From Pseudomonas fulva (GTDB taxonomy: Bacteria > Pseudomonadota > Gammaproteobacteria > Pseudomonadales > Pseudomonadaceae), in contig NZ_CP082928.1 in assembly GCF_023517795.1 (NCBI RefSeq), forward strand, positions 5,022,001-5,086,000: 64,000 bases of DNA. Reading direction: 5' to 3'. A program made the translations under genes and the position numbers. Position 1 is the first letter of the stretch; each line of letters starts with the position of its first letter. A model generated the notes under the pieces. It was not told the DNA's origin. It was given only the letters and a program-made list of their open reading frames with translations, and ran no database searches. Positions 1 to 8,244 of this stretch are shown in pieces.

Positions 1-853
1 CCTGCAGCACTTGTGGGTCCTGACTCACGGCCGGGGCGTTGCCATGGCTGAACACCCGCGTGCGCTCGCTGGTTTCCTGGCTGAAGTCGCGCACGGCGGC
101 GCGGCCTGAGCCAACGATGACGGCCAGCAGAACCAGTTGGTAGAACGCCGTCTGGTATTTGAAGCGGGTGGCGAAATCGATGATGTTCTCTTCCTCGACC
201 ACCGCGTTCTCGAACACCGAGGTACCGCTGCCAGTCGTGCGTTGGCCGAAACCGTCCCAGTCGTCGCTCTGGGTGATGCCGGGCTGCTGGGTGCGGATTG
301 CCGCGATCACGTCGGCGCCGGTGTCATCGCGACGGGCGAAGAGGTCGATCCAGTCGGAGAAGAGGCTGCCGGTGCTGTAGTACTTGGTGCCGTTGACCAC
401 CCACTGCTCGCCCTGGCGTGAGACTCGGGTGATGACGTCGCCGATCTTCACCGCGCCAACCTCCGTCCAGGCGCAGCCGACCAGGTCACCCTCTGTGAAG
501 CGTTTGAACCACACATCCTGCGGCGCGCTGGCATGGGCATTGAGGCGATCCTCAACGAAGGCGAAGTGCCCGCGCAGCGCCTGCGGCAGGTTGGAGTCGG
601 CCTCGGCCAGTTCGATCAGCAGTTGGAACAGTTGCGGCAGTGATGCGCCCGCGCCACCGTGTTCGACCGGCACGCGCACGGCACCGAAGCCGGCCTCCTT
701 CAGCCAGTGGATGGGTTCGAACGGCAGGCTGCGGGTGCGCTCACGTTCGACACTGCCTTCGGCGATGCGCGCAAAGATCGGCCGGAAGCGGGCGGCAAGG
801 GATTCATAGTCGGTGCCGGTAGACAGGTGTGGCACATGGGCTTGAGCGGTCAT
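1..853 (-). CDS. Acyl-CoA dehydrogenase-like flavin monooxygenase (SfnB/DszC type), 3' end cut off by window
   Basis: The frame starts at ATG 853 behind a clear GAGGAG ribosome binding site and stays open to the window edge, so 284 residues are visible and the C-terminus (probably about 110 residues) is missing. The protein has the acyl-CoA dehydrogenase fold signature: PVEHGGAGAS after the N-terminal helical domain, then CAWTEVG and WVVNGTKYYSTGS in the beta domain. In organosulfur clusters such proteins (SfnB, MsuC, DszC) act as reduced-flavin-dependent oxygenases rather than dehydrogenases, and the neighbouring FMN reductase, sfnG and sfnR genes make that role likely here. The gene is divergent from the msuE-like gene and has its own sigma-54-type promoter. 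The exact substrate is not readable from sequence. Confidence 0.85.
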   Translation of the reverse strand, partial: MTAQAHVPHLSTGTDYESLAARFRPIFARIAEGSVERERTRSLPFEPIHWLKEAGFGAVRVPVEHGGAGASLPQLFQLLIELAEADSNLPQALRGHFAFVEDRLNAHASAPQDVWFKRFTEGDLVGCAWTEVGAVKIGDVITRVSRQGEQWVVNGTKYYSTGSLFSDWIDLFARRDDTGADVIAAIRTQQPGITQSDDWDGFGQRTTGSGTSVFENAVVEEENIIDFATRFKYQTAFYQLVLLAVIVGSGRAAVRDFSQETSERTRVFSHGNAPAVSQDPQVLQ

Positions 854-895
854 CGCAGTTCTCCTCGATTGATGCGATTGCTGACGGCTGATCCT

Positions 896-913
896 TCGCA
901 AACTCCATGCCCT
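896..913 (-). promoter_or_regulatory. Sigma-54 (-24/-12) promoter for the leftward monooxygenase gene
   Basis: Read on the minus strand the site is GGGCATGGAGTTTGC. It has the invariant GG and GC separated by exactly ten bases and a TTTGC -12 element. It lies about 45 bp upstream of the ATG at 853. The match is imperfect at -24 (GGGCAT instead of TGGCAC). The nearby sigma-54 activator gene sfnR supports the call. Confidence 0.6.
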
Positions 914-975
914 GTATATAAATCCTTATAAATCAATTAATTGTGATTTATCCGGGCAGATGAGCTGTACCGCCA

Positions 976-1110
976 CCAACAGCTTGTTGAACGACTGTTG
1001 GAAGGCGGGCAGTACTGCTGCCGGCGCTACTGTTTCTCCAGGGTCAGTGCTTCAACAGCTTGCGCGCGGCTGAGCAGCTGCAGCTGTTGCTGGATGACCA
1101 CAACTAGTTG
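976..1110. promoter_or_regulatory. Candidate enhancer (UAS) block with CAACAG/CTGTTG inverted repeats
   Basis: Three dyads share a CAAC...GTTG core. CCAACAG is inverted to CTGTTGG across 12 bases (976-1001). CAACAGCT is inverted to AGCTGTTG across 21 bases (1053-1089). CAACTAGTTG is a perfect palindrome at 1101-1110. The string TTGTTGAACGACTGTTGG (984-1001) recurs with two changes at 12801-12818, upstream of the sfnR operon. Position between two divergent sigma-54 promoters and recurrence at the second promoter region fit binding sites for SfnR. That protein assignment is an inference. Confidence 0.5.
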
Positions 1111-1130
1111 AATTAAATGGATTTAATTCA
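1109..1130. repeat. Perfect 10-bp inverted repeat abutting the -24 element
   Basis: TGAATTAAAT and ATTTAATTCA are exact reverse complements separated by GG. The right arm ends on the base before the TTGGCAC -24 element of the rightward promoter. It is AT-only apart from the two G/C bases in each half and could be a repressor, CysB-type or IHF-type site. Nothing in the sequence names the binding protein. Confidence 0.55.
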
Positions 1131-1146
1131 TTGGCACGGTTGCTGC
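1131..1146 (+). promoter_or_regulatory. Sigma-54 (-24/-12) promoter for the msuE-sfnG-ABC operon
   Basis: TTGGCACGGTTGCTGC has a consensus -24 half (TTGGCACG) and the invariant GC at -12, with the required ten-base spacing. It lies about 45 bp upstream of the msuE-like start codon. This is the best sigma-54 match in the window. Confidence 0.75.
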
Positions 1147-1189
1147 TCAAGCGCTCTTGAACAATGCCCGAGGGGCAGGAGGGATGAGC

Positions 1190-1750
1190 ATGAGCGCAAG
1201 CGTTATCAAGGTTGTGGTGGTGTCGGGCAGTCTGCGTACGCCATCGCGTACTCATGGCCTGCTGGAGGCGCTGGTGCAAAGGCTGCAGGCAAGGCTGCCG
1301 AACCTGCACGTGCATTGGGTTCGTGTCGCCGAGCTGTCCAACACGCTGTCCGGCTCGCTTGAGCGCGACACGGCCTCTGCCGATCTGCGACCTCACCTGC
1401 ACGCCATCGAGCAGGCTGACTTGCTGCTGGTTGGCAGCCCGGTCTATCGCGCGTCCTACACGGGGTTGTTCAAGCACCTGTTCGATCTGGTCGACCATCA
1501 GTCGCTCAAGGGTGTGCCCGTGGTACTGGCCGCTACCGGTGGCAGCGAACGCCATGCACTGATGATCGATCACCAGTTGCGCCCGCTGTTCGCCTTCTTC
1601 CAGGCCCACACCCTGCCGTATGGACTGTATGCCAGCGTCGAGGCCTTCGATGACTACCGCCTCGCCGACGCAGCGCAGTTCGAACGGATCGAGCGGGTGC
1701 TCGACACCGTTGCGGCGTTCTTTCATATCCCGGTCGCCAGTGCGGCCTGA
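1190..1750 (+). CDS. msuE: NAD(P)H-dependent FMN reductase, MsuE/SsuE family
   Basis: The 186-residue protein is a flavodoxin-like FMN reductase. The phosphate-binding loop [10 protein letters not shown] is near residue 12 and the family motif [11 protein letters not shown] near residue 80. Such enzymes supply FMNH2 to two-component oxygenases like SfnG and MsuD, both encoded nearby. ATG 1190 is preferred over ATG 1184 because AGGAGG at 1177-1182 sits seven bases before 1190 but only one base before 1184. It is the first gene of the operon driven by the sigma-54 promoter at 1131, with sfnG following after 26 bp. The symbol reflects family membership and context; SsuE-type naming is possible. 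Confidence 0.85.
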   Translation: MSASVIKVVVVSGSLRTPSRTHGLLEALVQRLQARLPNLHVHWVRVAELSNTLSGSLERDTASADLRPHLHAIEQADLLLVGSPVYRASYTGLFKHLFDLVDHQSLKGVPVVLAATGGSERHALMIDHQLRPLFAFFQAHTLPYGLYASVEAFDDYRLADAAQFERIERVLDTVAAFFHIPVASAA

Positions 1751-1776
1751 CCTTCCGAGCTACAGGAGCCATCGTC

Positions 1777-2868
1777 ATGAGCCAACCGATCAAATTCGCC
1801 TACTGGGTACCCAACGTCAGCGGCGGCCTCGTCGTCAGCAAGATCGAGCAGCGCACCAGTTGGGATATCGATTACAACCGCAAGCTGGCGCAGATCGCCG
1901 AGCGTTCCGGGTTCGAATACGCGCTGTCGCAGATTCGTTTCACGGCTGGTTATGGCGCTGACAACCAGCATGAGTCGGTGACCATCAGCCACGCCCTGCT
2001 GGCCGCCACCGAGACGCTCAAGGTGATCGCCGCGATCCTGCCCGGGCCGTGGACACCGGCGCTGGCGGCCAAGCAGCTGGCGACCATCGACCAGTTCACC
2101 GGTGGTCGCGTCGCCATCAACGTGGTGTCCGGCTGGTTCAAGGGCGAGTTCCGCGCCATCGGCGAGCCGTGGCTGGATCATGATGAGCGCTATCGCCGTT
2201 CCGAGGAGTTCATCCGCGCCCTGAAGGGCATCTGGACGCAGGACAACTTCAGCTTCCACGGTGATTTCTACCGCTTCAACGACTACACCCTCAAGCCCAA
2301 GCCGCTGCAGCAACCGCACCCGGAAATCTTTCAGGGCGGCAGCTCGCGAGCCGCACGCGACATGGCTTCACGGGTTTCCGACTGGTACTTCACCAATGGC
2401 AACAGCGTCGAGGGCATCAAGGCCCAGGTCGACGATATCCGTGCCAAGGCGGCCGCCAACGGTCATTCGGTGAAGGTCGGCGTGAACGCCTTCATCATTG
2501 CCCGCGACACCGAGGAAGAGGCCCGTGCGGTGCTGGCCGAGATCATCGCCAAGGCTGACCCGGAGGCCGTCAACGGCTTCGGCAGCGAAGTGAAGAATGC
2601 CGGTGCAGCCAGCCCGGAAGGCGAGGGCAACTGGGCCAAGTCCACTTTCGAAGACCTGGTGCAGTACAACGACGGCTTCAAGACCAACCTGATCGGCACG
2701 CCACGCCAGATCGCCGAGCGCATCGTCGCGCTCAAGGCCGTCGGGGTCGACCTGATCCTCTCCGGTTTCCTGCACTTTCAGGAAGAGGTCGAGTACTTCG
2801 GCAAGCATGTACTGCCGCTGGTGCGCGAACTGGAGCAGGCGAAGGTCGCTTCCCTGGCCGTGGCCTGA
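1777..2868 (+). CDS. sfnG: Dimethylsulfone monooxygenase SfnG
   Basis: The 363 residues match SfnG of Pseudomonas closely from the start (MSQPIKFAYWVPNVSGGL) and have the bacterial luciferase/LLM TIM-barrel pattern, for example GRVAINVVSGW near 110 and a C-terminal DLILSGFLHFQEEVEYF segment. SfnG uses FMNH2 and O2 to convert dimethylsulfone to methanesulfinate in the cytoplasm, a step in obtaining sulfur from dimethylsulfide. FMNH2 would come from the upstream reductase. A CAGGAG site precedes the ATG. The downstream ABC genes follow with gaps of only 9-20 bp, so this gene sits inside one long transcript. Confidence 0.93.
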   Translation: MSQPIKFAYWVPNVSGGLVVSKIEQRTSWDIDYNRKLAQIAERSGFEYALSQIRFTAGYGADNQHESVTISHALLAATETLKVIAAILPGPWTPALAAKQLATIDQFTGGRVAINVVSGWFKGEFRAIGEPWLDHDERYRRSEEFIRALKGIWTQDNFSFHGDFYRFNDYTLKPKPLQQPHPEIFQGGSSRAARDMASRVSDWYFTNGNSVEGIKAQVDDIRAKAAANGHSVKVGVNAFIIARDTEEEARAVLAEIIAKADPEAVNGFGSEVKNAGAASPEGEGNWAKSTFEDLVQYNDGFKTNLIGTPRQIAERIVALKAVGVDLILSGFLHFQEEVEYFGKHVLPLVRELEQAKVASLAVA

Positions 2869-2879
2869 GGCACGCCGTC

Positions 2880-4010
2880 ATGCGCGAGGAAGCTGCCGAC
2901 AACCTGCCGGCCAGCCTGCTTGCCCGCGCGCGCCAGCGTGGGGGCGAGGTAGCGCTGCGGCACAAGCGACGGGGGCTATGGCAGCAACGCACCTGGGCGC
3001 AGCTGCTGGCCGAGGTACAGGGGCTGGCCAGTGGTTTGCGCGAGGCCGGTTTCGCTGCTGGCGACAGCCTGGTGATCCTCAGCCGGCCGCGCCCCGAGGC
3101 GCTGCTGGCCAGCTTGGCGGCGCAGTGGCTGGGCGGCATCGCGGCATTGCTCGATCCACTGGCCGCGGCCGAGCAACAGCTGGCGCTGCTGCATGAACTC
3201 GAAGCCGGTTTCGTGCTTGCCGAAGGCCAGGAGGAGGTCGAGCGGGTACGCCAGGCAGGCCATGTGCCGCGGCTGCTGTTCTATGCAGATGGCCGTGGCC
3301 TGGCCGATTCCGGCGTGCAGAGTTACGCCCGGCTTGCGGCGCAGTTGCCTGATCCGGCCTTGTCGAGCATCGCCAGTGGCGAGCGGCCGGCCTTCAGCTT
3401 TCATCGTCTGGACAGTGATGGGCAGGCTCAGCAGCAGTGGCTCAGCCATGCCGAGCTGCTTGAGGAGGGGCGCCGGCTGATCTTGCAGGAACGCCTGACG
3501 GCAGCCGAGGAGGCCTTGGCTGCGCGTACCTTCGCCGCCAGCGGCCAGGCTCGCTATCTGCTGGCGCCCTGGTTGCTGGCCGGCTTTCGGCTGAATTTCC
3601 CGGAGAGCCTGGCGACCCGCGACAACGACCGCCGTGAACTGGGACCGACCCTGGTGCTCGGCACCCACGACAGCTACGGGCGCCTGTATGCCCTGGCGCA
3701 GCAGCGTCTACCGCTGCCCGGCAGCCTGCTGCGGCGCTGGCTGGATCGGGCGCTCACCACACGCGGCGCAATAGTGCGCCGCAGCGTCAGCTACTGGTTG
3801 CTGCTCAGGCCGCTGCGCGATGTGCTGGGCCTGAGCCGTACCCGTGTGCCGTTGCTGGTCGACGAAGCGCTGCCGGGCGAAGTGCAGGCGTTCTTCGCCG
3901 CCCTCGGCGTTGCGCCACGGGCCTGGTCGGAGGCGCCCCGTTGGCAGGCTGCGCGCAGTCTGCGTCCATCCATCGCTGCCTGGCCGCAGGGCCATTCGCA
4001 GCCTGCCTGA
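2880..4010 (+). CDS. Degenerate AMP-binding (acyl-CoA synthetase-like) protein, probable pseudoenzyme
   Basis: The 376 residues resemble the N-terminal half of the adenylate-forming family (ALLAS..AQWLGGIAALLDPLAA), but full members have 550-650 residues. Where they carry the ATP-binding T-S-G-T-T-G-x-P-K loop, this protein has FSFHRLDSDGQAQQQWLSHA (about 172-191). The downstream SHA part is kept and the loop chemistry is lost. The C-terminal subdomain with the catalytic lysine is absent. No frameshift is visible and the frame is continuous with its neighbours, so it looks like a maintained but catalytically dead protein. AMP-binding genes are commonly found inside this type of ABC operon, which may mean a transporter-associated role. 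Confidence 0.6.
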   Translation: MREEAADNLPASLLARARQRGGEVALRHKRRGLWQQRTWAQLLAEVQGLASGLREAGFAAGDSLVILSRPRPEALLASLAAQWLGGIAALLDPLAAAEQQLALLHELEAGFVLAEGQEEVERVRQAGHVPRLLFYADGRGLADSGVQSYARLAAQLPDPALSSIASGERPAFSFHRLDSDGQAQQQWLSHAELLEEGRRLILQERLTAAEEALAARTFAASGQARYLLAPWLLAGFRLNFPESLATRDNDRRELGPTLVLGTHDSYGRLYALAQQRLPLPGSLLRRWLDRALTTRGAIVRRSVSYWLLLRPLRDVLGLSRTRVPLLVDEALPGEVQAFFAALGVAPRAWSEAPRWQAARSLRPSIAAWPQGHSQPA

Positions 4011-4019
4011 GGCCTCGTC

Positions 4020-4802
4020 ATGTCGAATTCTCCCTTGCTGGAGCTGGAAGGCATCAGCTTGTCGTTCAAGGGCGTCAAGGCCATCAGCGATATCGGTTTT
4101 CGCGTCGCCGAAGGCGAGATCTGCGCGCTGATCGGCCCCAATGGTGCCGGCAAGAGCTCGCTGCTGAACATCATCAATGGTGTCTACCGGGCGCAGCAGG
4201 GACGCATTCGCTTTGCCGGCAAGGAGCGCCGCGTGATGCGCCCGCATGCGGCGGCGCTGGGCGGCATTGCGCGCACCTTTCAGAACATTGCGTTGTTCAA
4301 AGGGATGAGTGTGCTCGACAACGTGCTCACCGGGCGCAACCTCAAACGCCGTAGTTCCTGGCTGGAGCAGGCGCTGCGTATCGGCCGCGCGCCGGGCGAG
4401 GACGACCGGCAGCGCGCCGCAGCGGAGCGGGTGATCGAGTTTCTGCGCCTCCAGCCCTGGCGGGACGAGCTGGTCGGCACCTTGCCCTACGGCCTGCAAA
4501 AGCGCGTCGAGCTGGCCCGTGCGCTGGCCGCCGAGCCACGTCTGCTGTTGCTCGATGAGCCGATGGCCGGGATGAATGCCGAGGAGAAGCGCGAGATGAG
4601 TCGCTTCATCGTCGAGATCAACCGCGAGCTCGGCACCACGGTGGTGTTGATCGAGCACGACATCGGCGTGGTCATGGGCATTTCCCACCATGTGGTGGTA
4701 CTCGACTACGGCCGCAAGATCGGCGATGGCCCACCCGATCAGGTTCGCCATGACCCCGATGTTATTGCCGCCTACCTGGGCACCCGCCCGGTAGCTGCCT
4801 GA
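4020..4802 (+). CDS. Branched-chain-type (HAAT) ABC transporter ATP-binding protein, LivG-like
   Basis: The 260-residue ATPase has Walker A GPNGAGKSS (39-47), the LivG-type RTFQNIALF Q-loop, a divergent signature LPYGLQKRVEL, Walker B LLLLDEP and a GMN D-loop typical of LivG. It energises the permease pair encoded just downstream. The operon contains only this ATPase; the usual LivF partner is missing from the window, so it either homodimerises or pairs with an ATPase encoded elsewhere. Cotranscription with sfnG suggests an organosulfur substrate rather than amino acids, which is inference. Confidence 0.88.
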   Translation: MSNSPLLELEGISLSFKGVKAISDIGFRVAEGEICALIGPNGAGKSSLLNIINGVYRAQQGRIRFAGKERRVMRPHAAALGGIARTFQNIALFKGMSVLDNVLTGRNLKRRSSWLEQALRIGRAPGEDDRQRAAAERVIEFLRLQPWRDELVGTLPYGLQKRVELARALAAEPRLLLLDEPMAGMNAEEKREMSRFIVEINRELGTTVVLIEHDIGVVMGISHHVVVLDYGRKIGDGPPDQVRHDPDVIAAYLGTRPVAA

Positions 4803-4822
4803 ATCGCCTGCAGGAGCGCTGA

Positions 4823-5704
4823 ATGGAATTCTTTCTCGAGGTATTGATCGGCGGTCTGCTGGCTGGGGTGATGTATTCCCTGGTGGCCATCGGCTTCGTG
4901 CTGATCTACAAGGCCAGCGGCGTATTCGACTTCGCCCAGGGGGCCATGGTGCTGTTCGCCGCCCTGACCTTCGTCAGTTTGCTGGAACGCGGCGTACCGT
5001 TCTGGTTGGCGTTCGTCGTCACCCTGGCGATCATGGTGGCCCTTGCCTTGGTCATCGAGCGGGCGGTGTTGCGGCCGCTGGTCGGGCGTTCGCCGATCAC
5101 CCTGTTCATGGCCACCCTGGGCCTGGCCTACATCATCGAAGGCGCCGCCCAGGCGCTGTGGGGCGCCCAGGTGCATGGTCTGGAGCTGGGCATCAGTGAC
5201 GAGCCGCTGGAAGTGGGCGGCCTGCTGCTGTCGCAGTTCGACCTGTTTGCCGCCGCCACGGCGGCAACGCTGGTACTGCTGCTGTCGTTGTTGTTCAACC
5301 GCACGCGCATGGGGCTGTCACTGCGCGCGGTCGCCGACGATCCGCGTGCGGCGTTGGCCATCGGCATTCGCCTGCCAAGGGTGTGGGCGCTGGTCTGGGC
5401 GGTCGCCGGCTTCGTCGGGCTGGTCGCCGGGCTGCTCTGGGGTGCGCGCCTGGGCGTGCAATTCTCGCTCTCGCTGGTGGTGCTCAAGGCTCTGCCGGTG
5501 CTGATCATCGGCGGCTTCACCTCGATCAGCGGGGCGATCGTCGGCGGGCTGATCGTCGGCGCCTCGGAAAAAGTCGCCGAGGTCTACCTGGGGCCGATCA
5601 TCGGCGGCGGCATCGAAAACTGGTTCCCCTATGTGCTGGCCCTGCTGTTTCTGCTGGTGCGCCCGGCGGGGCTGTTCGGCGAACGCGCCATCGAACGGGT
5701 CTGA
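4823..5704 (+). CDS. HAAT-type ABC permease, LivH-like
   Basis: The 293-residue inner-membrane protein has about eight hydrophobic segments and the LivH-family start (EVLIGGLLAGVMYSLVAIGF). ASEKVAEVYLG precedes the last segments, as in family members. It forms the transmembrane channel together with the LivM-like protein encoded 12 bp downstream. A GGAGCG ribosome binding site precedes the ATG. Confidence 0.9.
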   Translation: MEFFLEVLIGGLLAGVMYSLVAIGFVLIYKASGVFDFAQGAMVLFAALTFVSLLERGVPFWLAFVVTLAIMVALALVIERAVLRPLVGRSPITLFMATLGLAYIIEGAAQALWGAQVHGLELGISDEPLEVGGLLLSQFDLFAAATAATLVLLLSLLFNRTRMGLSLRAVADDPRAALAIGIRLPRVWALVWAVAGFVGLVAGLLWGARLGVQFSLSLVVLKALPVLIIGGFTSISGAIVGGLIVGASEKVAEVYLGPIIGGGIENWFPYVLALLFLLVRPAGLFGERAIERV

Positions 5705-5716
5705 GGAGAGTCGATC

Positions 5717-6784
5717 ATGCTGTACCAAGAAGCTGGCCAGTTCAGCGTGCGCTACGCTAACGACCGCCGATTCTTCCGCCTGCGTCAGGATCGCCTCGGC
5801 CTGGCCGCGTTGCTGGCATTCGCCTTCATCGCTGTGCCGCTGCTGGGTAACGACTACTGGTTCAGCGCCATCCTGATTCCATTCCTGGTGCTGTCGCTGG
5901 CCGGTCTCGGGCTCAATCTGCTGACCGGTTACGCCGGGCAATTGTCGCTGGGCTCGGCGGCGTTCATGGCAGTTGGCGCCTTCGCTGCCTACAACTTCGA
6001 GCTGCGCATTGCCGGGCTGCCGCTGATTGTCAGTCTATTGCTGGGTGGCCTGGTGGCAGCGCTGGTGGCCATCGTCTTCGGCCTGCCGAGCCTGCGTATC
6101 AAGGGTTTCTATCTGCTGGTATCGACCCTGGCGGCGCAGTTCTTCGTGCAATGGGCGCTGACCCGCTTCAGCTGGTTCAGCAACGACAGCGCTTCTGGCG
6201 TGATCAGCGCGCCGCCGTTACGGGTGGCCGGGTATGACTTTTCATCACCGGCGGGGCGCTACCTGCTGACCCTGGCGGTGGTCAGCGCGCTGTTCTGGCT
6301 GGGGGCCAACCTGGTACGCAGCGAACTGGGACGCAACTGGATGGCGGTGCGCGACATGGACACCGCCGCCGCGGTGATCGGCATTCCCTTGCTCAAGACC
6401 AAGCTGCTGGCCTTCGCCATCAGTGGCTTCTTCCTCGGCGTTGCCGGCTCCCTCTGGGCCTTCACCTACCTGGGCACGGTGGAGCCCCACGGCTTCGACC
6501 TGAACCGCTCGTTCCAGATCCTGTTCATCATCATTATCGGCGGCCTGGGCAGCATCCTCGGCAACTTTCTGGGCGCCGCCTTCATCGTACTGTTCCCGGT
6601 GCTGCTGTCGAACCTGGCGTCCTTGTTGCCGGCCGGGTTGATCGACGCCGGGCAGGTGGAGAACCTGCAGAAGATCGTGTTCGGCACGCTGATCATCCTG
6701 TTCCTGATCAAAGAGCCGGAGGGCCTGGCGCGCCTCTGGCACCGTTTTCGCGAGCGCGCGCGGCGGTGGCCGTTGCGCTACTGA
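5717..6784 (+). CDS. HAAT-type ABC permease, LivM-like
   Basis: The 355-residue membrane protein has the LivM hallmarks NLLTGYAGQLSLG near residue 70 and the cytoplasmic loop AAAVIGIPLLKTKLLAFAISG near residue 220, which contacts the ATPase in this family. An extended N-terminal tail of about 30 residues precedes the first membrane segment. It is the second half of the translocation channel and sits directly between the LivH-like gene and the binding protein gene. Confidence 0.9.
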   Translation: MLYQEAGQFSVRYANDRRFFRLRQDRLGLAALLAFAFIAVPLLGNDYWFSAILIPFLVLSLAGLGLNLLTGYAGQLSLGSAAFMAVGAFAAYNFELRIAGLPLIVSLLLGGLVAALVAIVFGLPSLRIKGFYLLVSTLAAQFFVQWALTRFSWFSNDSASGVISAPPLRVAGYDFSSPAGRYLLTLAVVSALFWLGANLVRSELGRNWMAVRDMDTAAAVIGIPLLKTKLLAFAISGFFLGVAGSLWAFTYLGTVEPHGFDLNRSFQILFIIIIGGLGSILGNFLGAAFIVLFPVLLSNLASLLPAGLIDAGQVENLQKIVFGTLIILFLIKEPEGLARLWHRFRERARRWPLRY

Positions 6785-6851
6785 GCGAACCCCTGAAGCG
6801 GACGCCCGTCCGCCACAAAAACTGCCTTCTGATTTGCAAAGGATAACCACG

Positions 6852-8177
6852 ATGTCGACCCGATCCGTCCTCGGCCGCCTTGCGCTGGCCGTTACCCTTG
6901 CCACTGGCGCACTCACCGTGCAGGCGGCCAACGAACAGTACTTCCCGCTGCAAAGCTACCGCGTCGGGCCTTATGCCGCCGGCGGCACCGGCTTCTTCGG
7001 CGGTTTCATCGACTACCTCAAGTACGTCAACGCCAATGGCGGCGTGAATGGGGTCAAGCTGACCTGGAGCGAGTGCGAAACCGAATACGTGGTGGAGAAG
7101 GGTGTGGAGTGCTACGAGCGCCTCAAGGGTGGGCTCAACGGCGCGCCGGCGGCGGCCACCAATCCGCTGTCGGTGGGCATCGCCTACGCCACGCTGGATC
7201 GCTCCACGGCCGACAAGTTGCCGCTGATCACCATCAACCACGGGCGTACCGACTCCACCGACGGCAGCGTGTTTCCCTATGCCTTCCCGCTGCAGCTCAA
7301 TCCGTATTCCGAGGTCTCGGCCATCGTCAACTGGATCGGCCAGCAGGCCGGCGGCGAGCAGGGCCTCAAGGGCAAGAAGATCGTCACGCTTTACCACGGC
7401 TCGCCCTACGGCAAGGAAACCAACGAGGTGCTGCAGACCCTGGCCGACAAATACGGCTTCGAGCTGACCCTGCTGGAAGTGCCACACCCAGGCAACGAAC
7501 AGCAATCGCAGTGGCTGAACATCCGCCGACTGAAACCGGACTGGGTGATCCTGCGCGGCTGGGGCGTGATGAACCCGGTGGCATTGAAAACCGCGCAGAA
7601 GGTCGGTTTCCCGGCTGACCACATCATCGGCAACATCTGGAGCAACTCCGAAGAGGACGCCGCACCTGCCGGCGCCGCCGCCAAGGGTTTCATCTCCATC
7701 ACCACACACCCGTCCGGCACCGACTTCCCGGTGCTGCAAGGCATCAAGCAGGACGTGGTGGACAAGGGGCAGGGTGACCTGGCCGATCCCAGGCGCTTCG
7801 GCACCGTGTACTACAACCTGGGGGTGGTCAACGGCATCCTCAACGTCGAGGCGCTACGCCTGGCCCAGGAGAAGTTCGGCAAGCAGCCGCTCAGTGGCGA
7901 GCAGGTGCGTTGGGGCTTCGAGAATCTTAACCTGGATGATGCACGCCTGCAGGCACTCGGTGCCAAGGGCTTGGTGCAGCCGCTGAAACTGTCCTGTTCT
8001 GACCACGAAGGTGGCGGCGCGGTGCGTTTCCAGCAGTGGGACGGGCAGAAATGGAACCTGATCAGCGACTGGGTGCAGGCCGACCGCGCGCTGTTGCGGC
8101 CGATCATCGAGGCCTCTTCGCAAAAATACGCCAAGGAGAAGGGTATCACCCCGCGTGACTGCAGCCAGGAAGGCTGA
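6852..8177 (+). CDS. Periplasmic substrate-binding protein of the HAAT-type transporter
   Basis: The 441-residue protein begins with a signal peptide (MSTRSVLGRLALAVTLATGALTVQA) followed by a type I periplasmic-binding fold of the LivJ/AmiC kind (YAAGGTGFFGGFIDYLKYVNANGG). ATG 6852 is chosen because AAAGGA lies at the right distance and the signal peptide begins there. Cysteines at CETEYVVEKGVEC may form a disulfide. It ends the sfnG operon; a strong hairpin follows 10 bp after the stop. The ligand cannot be read from sequence, but the operon context points to an organosulfur compound. Confidence 0.88.
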   Translation: MSTRSVLGRLALAVTLATGALTVQAANEQYFPLQSYRVGPYAAGGTGFFGGFIDYLKYVNANGGVNGVKLTWSECETEYVVEKGVECYERLKGGLNGAPAAATNPLSVGIAYATLDRSTADKLPLITINHGRTDSTDGSVFPYAFPLQLNPYSEVSAIVNWIGQQAGGEQGLKGKKIVTLYHGSPYGKETNEVLQTLADKYGFELTLLEVPHPGNEQQSQWLNIRRLKPDWVILRGWGVMNPVALKTAQKVGFPADHIIGNIWSNSEEDAAPAGAAAKGFISITTHPSGTDFPVLQGIKQDVVDKGQGDLADPRRFGTVYYNLGVVNGILNVEALRLAQEKFGKQPLSGEQVRWGFENLNLDDARLQALGAKGLVQPLKLSCSDHEGGGAVRFQQWDGQKWNLISDWVQADRALLRPIIEASSQKYAKEKGITPRDCSQEG

Positions 8178-8187
8178 TGGGATAGGG

Positions 8188-8213
8188 CTGGCCGAGGCGG
8201 ATGCCTCGGCCAG
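8188..8213. terminator. Bidirectional terminator hairpin
   Basis: CTGGCCGAGGC and GCCTCGGCCAG pair perfectly over 11 bp around a GGAT loop and are followed by TTCATTTCAT. It lies between the convergent binding-protein and amidohydrolase genes and can serve both. Confidence 0.8.
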
Positions 8214-8244
8214 TTCATTTCATCAAGAGCTTGTCGTAGAGTGC

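Noticed and set aside
911..926. CTGTATATAAATCC as a LexA box
   Set aside because: Only the left half matches; the CAG right half is missing and no SOS gene is adjacent.
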